Assembly: GCA_023515745.1 (NCBI GenBank)
Contig: JALECJ010000020.1
Span: 992,001-1,056,000 of the forward strand
Source: Amoeboaphelidium protococcarum
Lineage: Eukaryota > Aphelidiomycota > Aphelidea
Reading direction: 5' to 3'
Length of the DNA stretch: 64,000 nucleotides
Made by a program: the position numbers and the translations under genes. A model generated the notes under the pieces. The model worked only from the letters and a program-made list of their open reading frames with translations, was not told the DNA's origin and did not search any database. This document shows positions 36,717 to 47,597 of this stretch, one piece after another. Within the stretch, counting starts at the first letter, position 1. Every line of letters starts with the position of its first letter.

Positions 36717-37342
36717 TTCGCGGAATATGAGGCATATAGGCAATTTAAATGCGAAATGTGATTATTTTATAGTCAATATTTCTAAATTAGTTGTTAAAGG
36801 CTTTTATATCTATATCCAAATTAAAAGCAGGCACACACCGGATCGATGCTATGCAGTCTACGTTAAACTCGCTTTAAAACGTTAAAGAGGTGCGACAAAG
36901 GTATTGGACGAGCAGTTAAGAACGGAACTAGACCTCCAGCACAAGCAACTTTAAGTGGATCTACTCAAATTAGAGTAACGGCTTTAAAGCAAACGTTTTC
37001 TCATACAAGAGTAGCTTCCATTCCTCCAACGGTCATAGTGTCAAAATTCACACAACACTCCCGTGAACATTGATTGCAAATCTTCGACGTGGTGAATGAC
37101 CACGGTCGCAAGATTACTAATGCTAAGAATGATCGATTCCAAATGATGTTCGCGATAAGAAAATTGACATGTCATGATCATTCGCTGTAGACTAGTGAGC
37201 ACAGCACTTTAACGCGAAATATTTTTAAAGTCCTAGATCTGCTAAGGCGCAACGCGACTATTCATCGCTACCGACCAGCATTGTATGAATTGAATTAATA
37301 ATTACGTGTCCCCAAATATCAACAATAAAGCATTAATATTCG
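36620..37342 (+). repeat. Direct repeat, copy 1 (3' end and flank of the SMP gene)
   Basis: 36620-36860 matches 40431-40669 with scattered substitutions, and 37242-37342 matches 40682-40780. About 380 bp between the two blocks (36861-37241) has no counterpart in copy 2. The copies are in the same orientation, ~3.8 kb apart. Seen directly by aligning the lines by eye. Confidence 0.9.
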
Positions 37343-37489
37343 TTAAATTTTCTTAGTAAAGAATGTAGTGCTGTAACGCTTGGTGTTTAACCTCAATGAG
37401 AACGGAGGATTGATAAAGTGAAGATCTGTGTCACTTTTAATGATCAGCCAATCTTACAATGAAACTTCTGTAACAACATTGTTACACGA
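36717..37489. other. Non-coding stretch including repeat copy 1
   Basis: Apart from the repeat, no gene, RNA or mobile-element protein is recognised. The ~380 bp present only in copy 1 has no visible terminal repeats. Confidence 0.4.
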
Positions 37490-37886
37490 CTAAGCAGATT
37501 GCGTAGAATAGCAAAACTCAAATTAAAACAGCCTCTATTTCTGCTCGCAATCAATTTCGGGTATTCTAAGCCTTAGCTGTCAAGATTCTCGGGATACCAC
37601 AACAGTAACTCTTCGCAGTTGACTCGGCGCTTTCTCTCTTTCGACTTCATGGTTTCCGAAACTGTGTCAATAAACTGCCTCAAGTCTTCATTGTCCTTCG
37701 GCCCAAAGAAAAGTGAAACAATTAAAATATCGTTAAGTTGAATGAGTATGCATGCCGTTTAAGTATTGCGGATTACTCAGTGGCTGTAATTGACGGTAAC
37801 GTCCAATTGCTTACGCGAATGTCAGTCCACATAGTATTTAAGTCAAGTCCTTTCTTCCCCAATTCCTTGTCGCTTCGCCATTCTTG
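37490..37886 (-). pseudogene. Probable decayed gene with frameshifts
   Basis: Reading minus from an ATG near 37886, three frames in turn look coding: MAKRQGIG, then KKGLDLNTMWTDIRVSNW (one base out, at a GGGG run), then FFGPKDNEDLRQFIDTVSET continuing through NCEELLLWYPENLD. No single frame is open across, and no splice sites of the kind seen elsewhere join them cleanly. No family is recognised. Confidence 0.35.
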
Positions 37887-37976
37887 AAAAAGAGATATTT
37901 TCTCGTTTAAAAGCATGTAACTTTCAACTTCGGTGGATTGGACATTTTGCCTCTCTTTTCATAAATTAAAATAATT

Positions 37977-38987
37977 ATGGAGTCTATCAACACAGCTTGT
38001 GCTTCAAAGTCTAGTGAAATAGAGTCTAGTGATGCAAATATAAATTTAGCTAATGAGCTTTGTGCCCTTGCTATGAATAATATTAACGACACATTCAACA
38101 TCTTTCAAATCCCCTTTGCGACTGCTTACGCCTCGCAACGTGGAATTATGGTATAATTATTCGAGTCGGTTGCCAATCTGAATTGGACGTTATTTGCATA
38201 AGGAAGATATGGTCAAGTTTACAAAGACGATGAAAATAAAACGGTGTGCAAGGTTCTGCTTTCGGAATCTTAAGAGGATGCATTACGTGAGTTTTCTGTA
38301 TTGGTCGCTCTAACGGTTTTAAAATTCCCAGGTGTTGTTCACGTCTCAACCATGGTCATTCATGGTATGGATTGTTGGCGGCTTGGATATGATTTAGAAC
38401 AAAAGAAAATCATGATTTTGATGAACATGATTGACGGAGTTACAGCTAACGATATTCAGGATGATGCTTTGGATCGTTACAAGCGTGCTCGAGCTGTAGT
38501 TTGTCTTGCGGATACTTTGAATTTGTTACACTCATATTAGATCTATCATTATGATATTCATGGTGGCAATGTAATCATAACGAGCAATGGTGATGCAGTC
38601 TTGATCGACCTTGGAGCGTGCGGAGGAATTGACACAATTGGTTCTGTGACTTAACCTGATGATCTTGGGTTCAACCAAATCGTGGGGTTGTTACTCGATT
38701 TCAATGAAGACTATCCAGAGCCATTTGGAAGCCTTTCTCGAAATGCCTTGAACTCTGGGTCTACCGGTTTAACTATAATTACACCATATACGTTTTCTCT
38801 CATAACTTTAAATAGCTGTAACGGGGTGCTGTCTGTTCCGCAGCCACGAAATCGGCACGTGTATGTAATCACGTTCAATATACAAGAATTTGAACGAACA
38901 AGGTAATTTCGGTGGGAGTTTTATCTTGCTCCAGATCGATTCATCGCTCTAGAGAGCCTATTTAATGTTAGAGGTCCTCTTTAATGA
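37977..38987 (+). CDS. Atypical protein-kinase-like protein
   Basis: 336 residues. After a ~75-residue N-terminus a short kinase-like fold is visible: glycine-loop-like GRYGQVYKDD, a Lys strand (TVCKVLL), a hinge-like MILMNMIDG, and a catalytic loop near residue 191 reading HYDIHGGNVII in place of HRDLKPEN. DLGACG near 210 stands in for DFG. The usual C-lobe end (APE, DxWSxG) is not recognisable, so it may be a short, divergent or inactive kinase. The stop is TAA TGA; the frame stays open afterwards to a second TGA at 39180-39182, probably by chance. It sits between the two direct repeats. Confidence 0.6.
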
Positions 38988-39264
38988 CAATGCTATAGAT
39001 ACTTGACCAACTGGTATACCTTTCCCAAATGGTTTTAATGGTACCAATAAACACGTTACTTTTTTAATATTTTACTTTGTCCTTTATCGGGTGTTATATA
39101 TCAGGTTGATAAATTTATTAATCTATCAAACAACGGTGAAACGGGTGAAGAATTATGCAGTAATCCCATTGTGCACAAGTGAAGCAGAGACGCGTCTCTG
39201 TTTCACAACGCATCTTACTCTTCTTCTTCTTCCATTAGTTACACATCCAAACATTATCACTATT

Positions 39265-39945
39265 ATGGCTAAAAGTACCTGCACATTTGATGACATTGAT
39301 AATGATACCGACTACGTTGCTGGTCCAAGACAAAGTGGTCACTCTCTTAACACGCAAAGGTCCACTGGTCAATGCGACAAAAAGTTTGAGGCGTACTTGA
39401 CAGCCAAACGCGTCACGTACCGCACTGATTGGTTCAGATCCTCTGAAGGCAAGAAAACGTTTACCAATTTATGAAAGGATAAACCATGCTTGGAGTAAGA
39501 TGCAGTAACTACTGTTATGAACGAAGTCAGCCAAAATATTAACTCTATGAGCTTAGCTGAGGTTGTTAATACTGCTTAGTCTGCTGCTGTGCCAATTACT
39601 AAGCCTGCTGCTGTACCAACAACATATTCTCCTTCTTTGGAACCTGTTTATACAGCTTTGCCAATTATCACTCAACCTCATCCTCAAGTTTCTACCTCCT
39701 TGGTTGGATCTGGTTCGATGTTTGCTTCTAATGTCAATTATCCATCTGAGGATGAGCAAGACAACTGGAACCAAATGCAATAACGCGTTAATCGCCAACG
39801 TATCACTACTTCTGAGACAGTTGACAATCGTTCCCTGGTAAATAAGTATCGTAACAAAGGCACTATTGTCGATAATGCTCAAAATAAGATTATACTTAGT
39901 GGAAATGGCACTACAATCAATATGAATTTACATTTCCATAATTGA
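39265..39945 (+). CDS. Unknown protein interrupted by one in-frame TGA
   Basis: From ATG 39265 (MAKSTCTFDDIDNDTDYV...) the frame meets TGA at 39472-39474, then continues in the same frame for 156 codons to TGA at 39943. The second part (from ATG 39517) is Pro/Thr/Ser-rich and then Asn-rich, ending MNLHFHN. Both halves have coding-like composition. Either one gene with a nonsense mutation, two adjacent small genes (69 and 142 residues), or stop readthrough. A 14-nt palindrome centred on ACGCGT lies ~65 bp upstream. No domain recognised. Confidence 0.5.
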
Positions 39946-40163
39946 GTCTTGGCAGTCAATCTCACATTCTGAAGATTCTGAAGTAATGAAGTAACAACTG
40001 TTTCCCTAATTGATGTTTGGTAGTTTTCAGTTGCTGTTCCGAGTAGTTGGGCCTGGTAGATTACCAAGCAATCGTGCACGTCTTGTGGGGCCATTACTGT
40101 ACAATTGCTGACTCTGCGCTTACATCTGAAATGCTCCCTCACGCGTTCGGAACCATTTTGCAT
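39879..40163 (-). CDS. Weak small frame opposite the TGA-interrupted gene
   Basis: A 94-codon ATG-to-TGA frame (MQNGSERVREHFRCKRRVSN...). The first ~75 residues are plausible protein, but the end overlaps the 3' end of the opposite gene by 67 bp and is only hydrophobic antisense. No domain. Could be a remnant. Confidence 0.25.
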   Translation of the reverse strand: MQNGSERVREHFRCKRRVSNCTVMAPQDVHDCLVIYQAQLLGTATENYQTSIRETVVTSLLQNLQNVRLTAKTQLWKCKFILIVVPFPLSIILF

Positions 40164-40430
40164 AATTAATTGGACTCACTATGTTTGTACAATTACCTAT
40201 ACATATTGCATTCTCTCAATCAATTTTTTGCACCAGCTTTTCGCATCATCCAGCTTAAGCCAGCTCATTCCAGTCGCTGAATCACGCGACAATATATTTG
40301 TGACAATAACGATAAAATAAGGATCATTTTAAGTTTGGTACCAAATAAACGAAATTACTATTGTGGGGGAAATAATGGCATCACCATAAATGACGATGAT
40401 GAGAATCTAACCACCATGGCATTGAGGTAG

Positions 40431-40780
40431 ATGATGGCTCTGAATTAGGAGACAGTCGCTGTAACTGACTTGTAAATTGAAGACAGCGTTGTTCCCAGCT
40501 CCTCGTAGCCATTAGAATCTGGATGATTCGCGAAATATGAGGCATAAAGGCACTTTAAAGCGAAATGTGATTATTACATAGGCAATATTTCTAAATTGGC
40601 TGTTACAGGCTTTTATATTTATCTACAAGCAAAAGCATGTACACACCGGATCGATGCTATGCGGTCTACTTCAGGATACGCCAAGACGTACCGCGACTAT
40701 TTACCGTTACCGACCAGCAAATGCGTTGAATTGGCAAAGAACATCTGTGACCGAAAACCAACAAAAAGACATTAAAATTC
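40431..40780 (+). repeat. Direct repeat, copy 2 (fragment of the SMP gene 3' end)
   Basis: Starts at the equivalent of the SMP protein's last 30 codons and keeps that reading frame (MMALNQETVAVTDLQ ... to TGA) with a few replacements. It then follows the 3' flank, omitting ~380 bp found in copy 1. It ends ~20 bp before the stop of the secreted gene at 40802. A partial duplicate, not a complete gene. Confidence 0.9.
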
Positions 40781-40801
40781 CATTTATATTTCTTTCATTT
40801 A

Positions 40802-41632
40802 TCACTGCTGCTTAAGTTCATCGAAAGTTCTTTATACTTGCGCTTTCATGTGGGCAAAGCCAGTACTGTAAGCTTTCTTCTTGTAAAGCTCAAAGGACTA
40901 GTCCAACTTGTACTGAGGCTAATACTGTTGGTTCTCAAGCAATCCCTTTGCTCTCAACTTGCTTCTCTGAAACATGATGTTGCCAATAACCATGTTCAGC
41001 TGTCTTGCAGTACGGATTACACCATTAAAATTTTAAGTCCACTAATAAGTCTGACCCAAAATATTTTTACACACATTCCAATCCACGTTATAGGGATCAA
41101 TAGGTACTACACACGCGGCAACCTCTTTAGATTTCGTCAGATAATCGATGTACTGCTTAAGGAGACTCTGCGCCTTAACAATGTTGCGGTACAATCTGTA
41201 CCTGCGATACTAAGAAAAGACATGCCAGAATCTGACGTTCAACTCAGATGCTTTAGGGACACCATATACACGCTATTCAAAAAAGTCTTGGTATAACTTC
41301 AACAGATCCTTGGCCTTTTAAACGCCGACAGGGTAGATCGTAGATTATTCGTAGACCTTAGACGAAGCTTTGAAATAGAAAGACAACAAGTCGTCATACT
41401 TATCAGCCACCTCGGACAACAAATCAGTAGTGGCTTCTCTCTCACTAAGAGCAAAAGTTGAGCTATCAACTACCGAGTCGATCAAAGGCGCAACTTCATG
41501 GATACCAGAGTAGACGTCACCAGGAGACGCGTATTGGATCTCGTCTAGATTATCAAAAGATTCGGGAAATGCAAAGCAAACAGTGGCAGCACTCAAAGCA
41601 AACGCAGATATCAACGGGAAACTGACGCGCAT
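40802..41632 (-). CDS. Secreted protein of unknown function
   Basis: 276 residues with a signal peptide (MRVSFPLISAFALSAATVCFA). The mature part is helical, Tyr/Gln-rich, with two Cys in the middle (CVVPIDPYNVDWNVC). Ten TAR codons are read as Gln, and the end DELKQQ is followed by TGA. There is no membrane anchor. It shares style (size, signal, Gln-rich helices) but no clear homology with the secreted protein at 8978. Located at the outer edge of repeat copy 2. Confidence 0.75.
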
Positions 41633-42677
41633 TGTTCTTTATCTAAAGGTATTTAGGTAGTAGATAAATTACCAGTATTAAAGAGAAACTCAAGGAGGAA
41701 GCGCGTCGACGAATTTGATCAAATTGTGGAGCTGACATCAAGGGGCCACATCCTCATATTACAACCTTAGTAGCCCCTGGCTTTGTATGAAGATAAAGAA
41801 TATCTAAAACAAGCTAACGCTCCTAGTTATTAATCTCCTTCTAGTCTAATCCCATCCCACCACAATTCTTTTGGTATAGTGTTTTGTTGCCTGTAAAAGC
41901 AATCTTGTGGTGGTTTCATTTGTCTAGACTTGATTAGAACTTGACATTAAGGAATTCTGATCAATTGTCAGATGATTTTGATGTAATCTAACCTGTTATT
42001 AACTTCATCATTAACGAATCGATAATAGCTCATACATATGTTCAGTTCCATTTTAACGATGCTATTTCCATGAGAAGTTTCACCTCTTAAGAATGCTATT
42101 ACTTTGGTCAATACGGATAATGATTAAAGTCACTGCATTGCCATGATCATGACCATGTTGATACTCTAAATAACATGATAATGAAAGAAACGATGGTTCC
42201 AAATTCGGTGACTGACTCTGCAACTGGTTTGTGAATGAATATATGCATATATGGCAACACCGTCGTCAGATCATTATCGACAATGTACTGTATAAGGATC
42301 TACAGAGTATGTGAAACGAAACACGAAAAGCTGAATGGAATTTAGATAAAACAATAAATCATCTTACAGCTGAATTCTCTTATCATTAATATTATTTGAA
42401 TTGTATCATGGTGGAAGTTATGTTCATAGATTGATTATGACGACACTAGTTATACCGCGTTAAGTGTGGCGTTATTATTAGGTTTCAGTTGAGCCACACG
42501 CAAAGGCGTCGGACGACGCGTTCTTGTGGTCATTCGTTCATTCAATTCATCCATTTTCCTGTTTAACGGTTGTCTCATTCGAACGGCATTGTTCTCGTAC
42601 AGTTCTCTCAGTGGCGGCGAAGTTGATCTTATTGTGCTATAACACTTGTTGTATTAAATTTGTACCATAGAATACTC
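41633..42677. other. Gene-poor stretch with a possible remnant
   Basis: About 1.05 kb. On the + strand a frame without ATG is open from about 41795 to a TGA near 42122, then again to 42231, with partly protein-like composition (LRNSDQLSDDFDVIQPV). It may be an eroded gene or chance. No transposase, reverse transcriptase or terminal repeats recognised. Confidence 0.3.
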
Positions 42678-42705
42678 ATAATAATAATAATAATAATAAT
42701 AATAA
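42678..42705 (+). repeat. (ATA)n microsatellite abutting a start codon
   Basis: About nine tandem ATA/TAA triplets end one base before the ATG at 42707, so they form the end of the 5' leader. Confidence 0.9.
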
Positions 42706-42706
42706 A

Positions 42707-45190
42707 ATGTGGAATAGATTTCCATTGTCAATAATATAGCTACTGCTGGCATTAAGTCTTGTAATATTAAATAAAGTTTATGGAACTACCGGCGTGAATT
42801 CGGAATCTTGGAATAATAATTAGGGAAACCGATTGCTCTTGGATGAAGATGAAGTCGCCGCGGTTGACCATGTATTGTCTCTGTATTATAGATTTTAACC
42901 TCTGAATAGTGTTAGACACATTATTGAGGAGCATGTTAATTATAAAGATTCGCTTGTGGCAGTTCTGCCTGGTAAATGCTCATTCCTGGTTGGCCTCAGT
43001 GTTACGCCACCATCCGGACGCGATCAGCAGACTGGCGGTGGTGGCGTCGACGCATTGGAACTCAAGATGAACTTTGAACTTTAGTGTGCGGATCCATAAT
43101 CAGTTTATTATTATGGTTAATAGTATTATTAATCCGAAGATGGAACGCGATTAGACAAATAGTAAAGTTCTGCTCATCAGTCTCCATCTCCTAGTGATGA
43201 TGGCTCCTTTGAAGAAGCGTCAATGACTTTTGACCTGATCATTAGGTTGTCGACGCCTGCCTCATCATCAATCTCAAGTGCAGTAAACTAGCGCCTATAT
43301 GAAGCCTCTAGCATCTAAGTGAATGCGCTGAAGCGACCACTTAGTCATTACCCATTCTCTAGATCTTTATTCAGATCATCTGAAGAAGTATCGCATCACA
43401 AGTAATAGCTGCAGGTTTAGTAGCATAATCATAGACATTTGGAGTAGTAACAGCTGTAGTAATAGTAATTCGGTAACAATTATATGTAACAGTAATAAGT
43501 AAATGATAGAATGCAAAGCTTTCAAATGAGGCGATCTTCCTCCATGTATGCTGAAAACTCTCAGCGTGCTGAATCTTATTCTTCAGCTTATTAGTAATAA
43601 CAACAACTTGGTGCTGCTGGTATGCATGCAATTGCGGCTGACCTTGGTGCGAGACCATTGGCTGCCAGACGAAGATGGACACCGCGATTTGCGAAACCAG
43701 TGGTGGAATAGGAGGTCAAAGGTGCTGACATGACAGTGTAATAAGATGTTAAGTAGTCACAACCTGTAAGCAATTAAAAGTAGTCAAAGATTGTGGTTGA
43801 TAACAACGTTCATATGGATATTGTGTTCAAGACTTTAGCGCTATCTACTGGACAGATCAATATATAGTATGGAGACTTTGCCATAATCATGCCTAGAAAT
43901 CTTATTTAGTTGAGTGATTAATGCAAGCTGGCATTCTCTGTCCGCGGTCACGTCTTGCAGGTGAACATGTTCTATATAGGAAAGTCTTCTCGTGGCGATG
44001 ATGTTAATGGCTCATCCTCGAATAGCCTCGTATCATTATTGTCCAGTTCTGCAAAGTCAATGTCCTCATTAAAGTCTCAAAGCTAGTCGTAGAATAGTCA
44101 GTGGTGGCCCAAGCGGCCTGAGCTGTCTGCTGGTACTTTATTTGGAAGTGGTGGTGGTGGTGATGGTATCGCGCCATTTGGTATGAGAAGAAATGGTGGC
44201 AGTACTTCTGAACCGGTTAGAGGATAAATTGTTAAAGATTGGACGCCTTGCGGTCAGTCGCCGCAAGTTTAAAGTTATATGCTACGTGATGAATCCAGAC
44301 TGATGGATGTAAGTTTCGCTGCTGCTGGATTTTCATTTCCTGATTAGAGGTATGAACGTCATTACAAGAAGGCATTTGTGGATTTCATTAGGAAAGCTGC
44401 CAATCCCTCAATGCAGTATTATGGCCTTTCACTCGTTCAGGTGGCGGAAGAGGTTCGCTTGAAGATTAAGAATTTCCAAGATTTAGCCAATTATAACTTT
44501 GATGTATTTCATGATCATCCGGCGTCACTCTTCTCTGTCGATGAGGTGGATCAGTCGTAGAAGTAAGATGCAGGGAATTTCAATCATGATGATGGATTCA
44601 GAGATGAAGATCGCATTTACTTGGGATTGTACTTTATGCTTGGCTCGGATCTGTATAATCATTTGTAAAAGCTGTAAATGCTGGACACCCGTGCGGGTGA
44701 GGATGGATATGGTGCTCAACAGTCGGCTGATCTTAACGACTCTGGAAGTCTTGATGGATCTCTTAATCTAAAGTTGTTACCATTTATCGCCAGCAATGTC
44801 TAATGGGAGATTCCGACTATGAAAGCCAAGTTTCAGCCTTTAGCCAAAGATTCATATGGAATGAGAACGTTTTAGAATGCTCTTGCCTTGTACTATCAGT
44901 CTAAAAGTGTTCAATAGAGCAAGTTGGAGAATGCTCGGAAATCTGAACTGAATGGATCTAGACGCCGTCATACACGATATACTCATAGCCATCAAAGAGC
45001 TGGTTCTTTCGATGGCTCTTACAGAGACGGAACTGATATTTAGAGAGGACAACGTCGAGGATTCTTCCACAATATGGCTTGCGGCATAAAGTCTGCATCA
45101 ATACGATTTTTAAATTCCAAGCTGGGAACGGTGCTGGTCACTTTGGGCATAGTGTCTGCCGCGTAAAGTATGTGCAATCGAAATGGTTGA
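42707..45190 (+). CDS. Large secreted or surface-anchored protein of unknown function
   Basis: 827 residues. Signal peptide (MWNRFPLSIIQLLLALSLVI) and a C-terminal hydrophobic stretch (GTVLVTLGIVSAA) suggest an anchored extracellular protein. In between are poly-Gln tracts (mixed CAG/TAG/TAA), a Ser-rich region and a better-ordered C-terminal part (FVDFIRKAANPSMQYYGLSL; FMLGSDLYNHLQKLQML). No domain recognised. The reading frame is unbroken for 828 codons, impossible under the standard code because of dozens of TAR codons, which supports both the gene and the code. Confidence 0.75.
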
Positions 45191-45450
45191 TGCTTGTTGT
45201 ATATCTCGCTGTCTATTTTGTTTATTTAAAATTCATCCATGGCTCTATTGTGATTCTTTATTTTGTAAATATATACACTGTTTGTCTTATTCATTATTCT
45301 ATTTCTATATATGTGCTTGGGTTGTGCAACTGAGCTACATCTGATTACAATATACACAATGGACTAACAAAAAAATGAAGTCAGATAACGATATAATGAT
45401 AAAGTAAATCAATAATTACTTTAGTAATAATGGGGGATTCAACAATGTAA
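45191..45450. other. 3' spacer between convergent genes
   Basis: 260 bp of AT-rich sequence; nothing recognised. Confidence 0.5.
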
Positions 45451-47223
45451 TCAAGAAGCTGCTGCAGCACCAACAATCAAATTGACATTAAGTCCAATCA
45501 CCAGGATAGTACAAAGCCATGCCAGTATTGTCAGTGGCCAGCCGTTGGTAAACTTTTCACTACCATTCAAATCATCCACATTAAGATTAGATCCAGAAAG
45601 CAAAGTTTATCCTTCCCCTGTTGTATTCGAATACTTTCCAACATCTGATCCAGATGACAAAGACAACCTATCAGAGCCACCCATGATCTGACGAGACGAT
45701 GTAAATATAACCAATGGCAACACTGCGAATGGTAACTGAATGCTCAGAATCACCTGAGATAGTACCAGCAACTTTTCCGCACCATCATTTCCACCAATAA
45801 GGGCAATGACCAGAGCGGGAATTATAGCCAACAGACGCGTGCCTAATCTTCTAAATACCAAGCGCAATCTCAGGTTCAGAAATCCATTCATCACAATCTG
45901 ACCGGCCAGAGTTCCAGTTATAGTGGACGACTATCCGCTAGCGAGTAGAGCAATTCCAAATGCCACGGCAGCAATCTTGCCCACGTACTCCTCCAGCAGA
46001 TGATAAGCATCCTGGATCTCGGCAACGTCATACATGCCGCGCTTATTAAATGCACTAGACCCCACAATCAGGATGGTGGCATTTATGACAAATGCGAACG
46101 TAAGTGCAATCACAGTATCAATGACAGCATAACGGAGTGAGTACTGCTTAGACTTTAGGCTATTCTACCACCAAGAGGACTTATAGACAGCACCAACATA
46201 TTCTTGATCAGCGTGACGCGTATGGCCAGAATCTGAATACTATTCATCCGTAACTTCAATCTCATACTTTTTATCTAACACATAACCACCGGAGAGCATC
46301 TTAGATGGCACCACCTCATCAACCTTGTAATCCTTGTTATCAACAAAATGAATTCTACCATTACCATCCTCAGATTATTCATCACCAGACATATCAATTC
46401 TCCTGGTCCTGCAGATGGAAGTATGCAAATACAAATTATGAGGCATCACAGTGGCACCCAGAATAGCGACTGCAATATACAGCATTCCATTATCCTTGAA
46501 CAGGAGATCAACACGCGGGATGAAACCCTCCATAATCTCCACGAAACTAGGCTTAGTGTAGGTGAGTAGGATGACAAAGCACACACCGACAATGAGCAAG
46601 ATGACCAGAATGATGACTTCATACACCTTTTAGTACTTTTGACCCCACCACTTCAAGATGATAATCACATCCAGACCAGTGATAAGAATACCCCATACAA
46701 CGGGGATTCCTAGAAGCAGATACAGCGCCAGAGCACTACCAATAACCTCCGCCAAATCTGTGGCGATAATGGCCAACTCTGTTAATACGTACAGGAAGCG
46801 ATTCAACACACGACCCATCAGCCAGTCATCTTTATGGAATACACGCCTGCATTGCTCTGCCAAGTCCCGTCCAGTGACGATGCCCAACTTGCAGCAGAGC
46901 ACCTGGAACAAGAGACCAATCAGCGATGACATCAGCACGACAAACAGCAATCTATAGCCATAACTAGCACCCGCAGATATATCGCTCGCCCAATTACCAG
47001 GATCTATAAATCCAACAGCGATCATATACGCAGGGCCAATAAATTTAAAGAAAGATCGCCATGATCGACCTCTGATATTATTGCGACTGCCACCACCTTC
47101 TCCACTCTCATCACAGTCAAACATATCAGGATCTTGCAGTCTTTCATATTCCAGATGCTCATCTTCGCTCATGAAGAAAATCTTGTTCAATCTATCTTTC
47201 CATCCCAGTTATTACTACTCCAT
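45451..47223 (-). CDS. NRAMP-family divalent metal transporter
   Basis: 590 residues, proton-coupled Mn2+/Fe2+ transporter. TM1 carries the metal-binding motif DPGNWASD (Asp and Asn near residues 73-76), and TM6 carries [10 protein letters not shown] near 259-268, both exact NRAMP signatures. [14 protein letters not shown] and [20 protein letters not shown] (its Gln residues include a TAG) are also typical. Ten to eleven TM helices are visible. A long hydrophilic loop after TM6 is Asp/Lys-rich. The start is the ATG followed by GAG TAG TAA TAA (MEQQQLGW). Eukaryotic Smf/DMT type; vacuolar or plasma membrane cannot be told. Confidence 0.95.
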
Positions 47224-47597
47224 CGTTAGAAATCAATTATTTATTTTTAATTAATTATATAGAGATAAGCTAAAGAGGGAAAGAGTGGGGCAATGTGTGG
47301 CTTTATATTGCGTGATTAGACTGATGACACGATTGATCTGAAACAGTAATTTTGACGTGACGCGAGATCACTTAAACGAAGCTTTACTTTTTACACCCGT
47401 AAATTGAGTATATAATGACGTGATATATCGCTTACAATCTTCGATTTATGGCGGATCTAGCTTTTACATTTCCAAAATAGGATCATAGAGCTCTGATAAA
47501 TAAAGTGGCGATACACTTCAAAAAAATTTGGAACAATGAACAGCGGATAGTAAATTATTAATGCGCAGTAATCAGATAATAATAATCTATTTGTCTA
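47224..47597. promoter_or_regulatory. Upstream region of the NRAMP gene
   Basis: 374 bp between the NRAMP start and the stop of the next minus-strand gene. It holds one GATAAG word near 47264 and GATAA variants near 47498 and 47575. No gene is seen. Confidence 0.35.

Noticed and set aside
38988..39182. In-frame continuation beyond the kinase stop
   Set aside because: Open for 64 codons, but very rich in Trp, Tyr and Phe, as expected of non-coding AT-rich sequence; with one stop codon such runs arise by chance.
39265..40300. TGA as tryptophan or selenocysteine in the island
   Set aside because: All well-identified genes end on TGA at the family-expected C-terminus, and no SECIS-like hairpin was visible, so a sense TGA is unnecessary.
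45079..45333. Hydrophobic plus-strand frame after the large secreted gene
   Set aside because: It has no ATG at the head, overlaps the end of the 42707 gene in another frame, and has the F/Y/V composition of translated AT-rich DNA.
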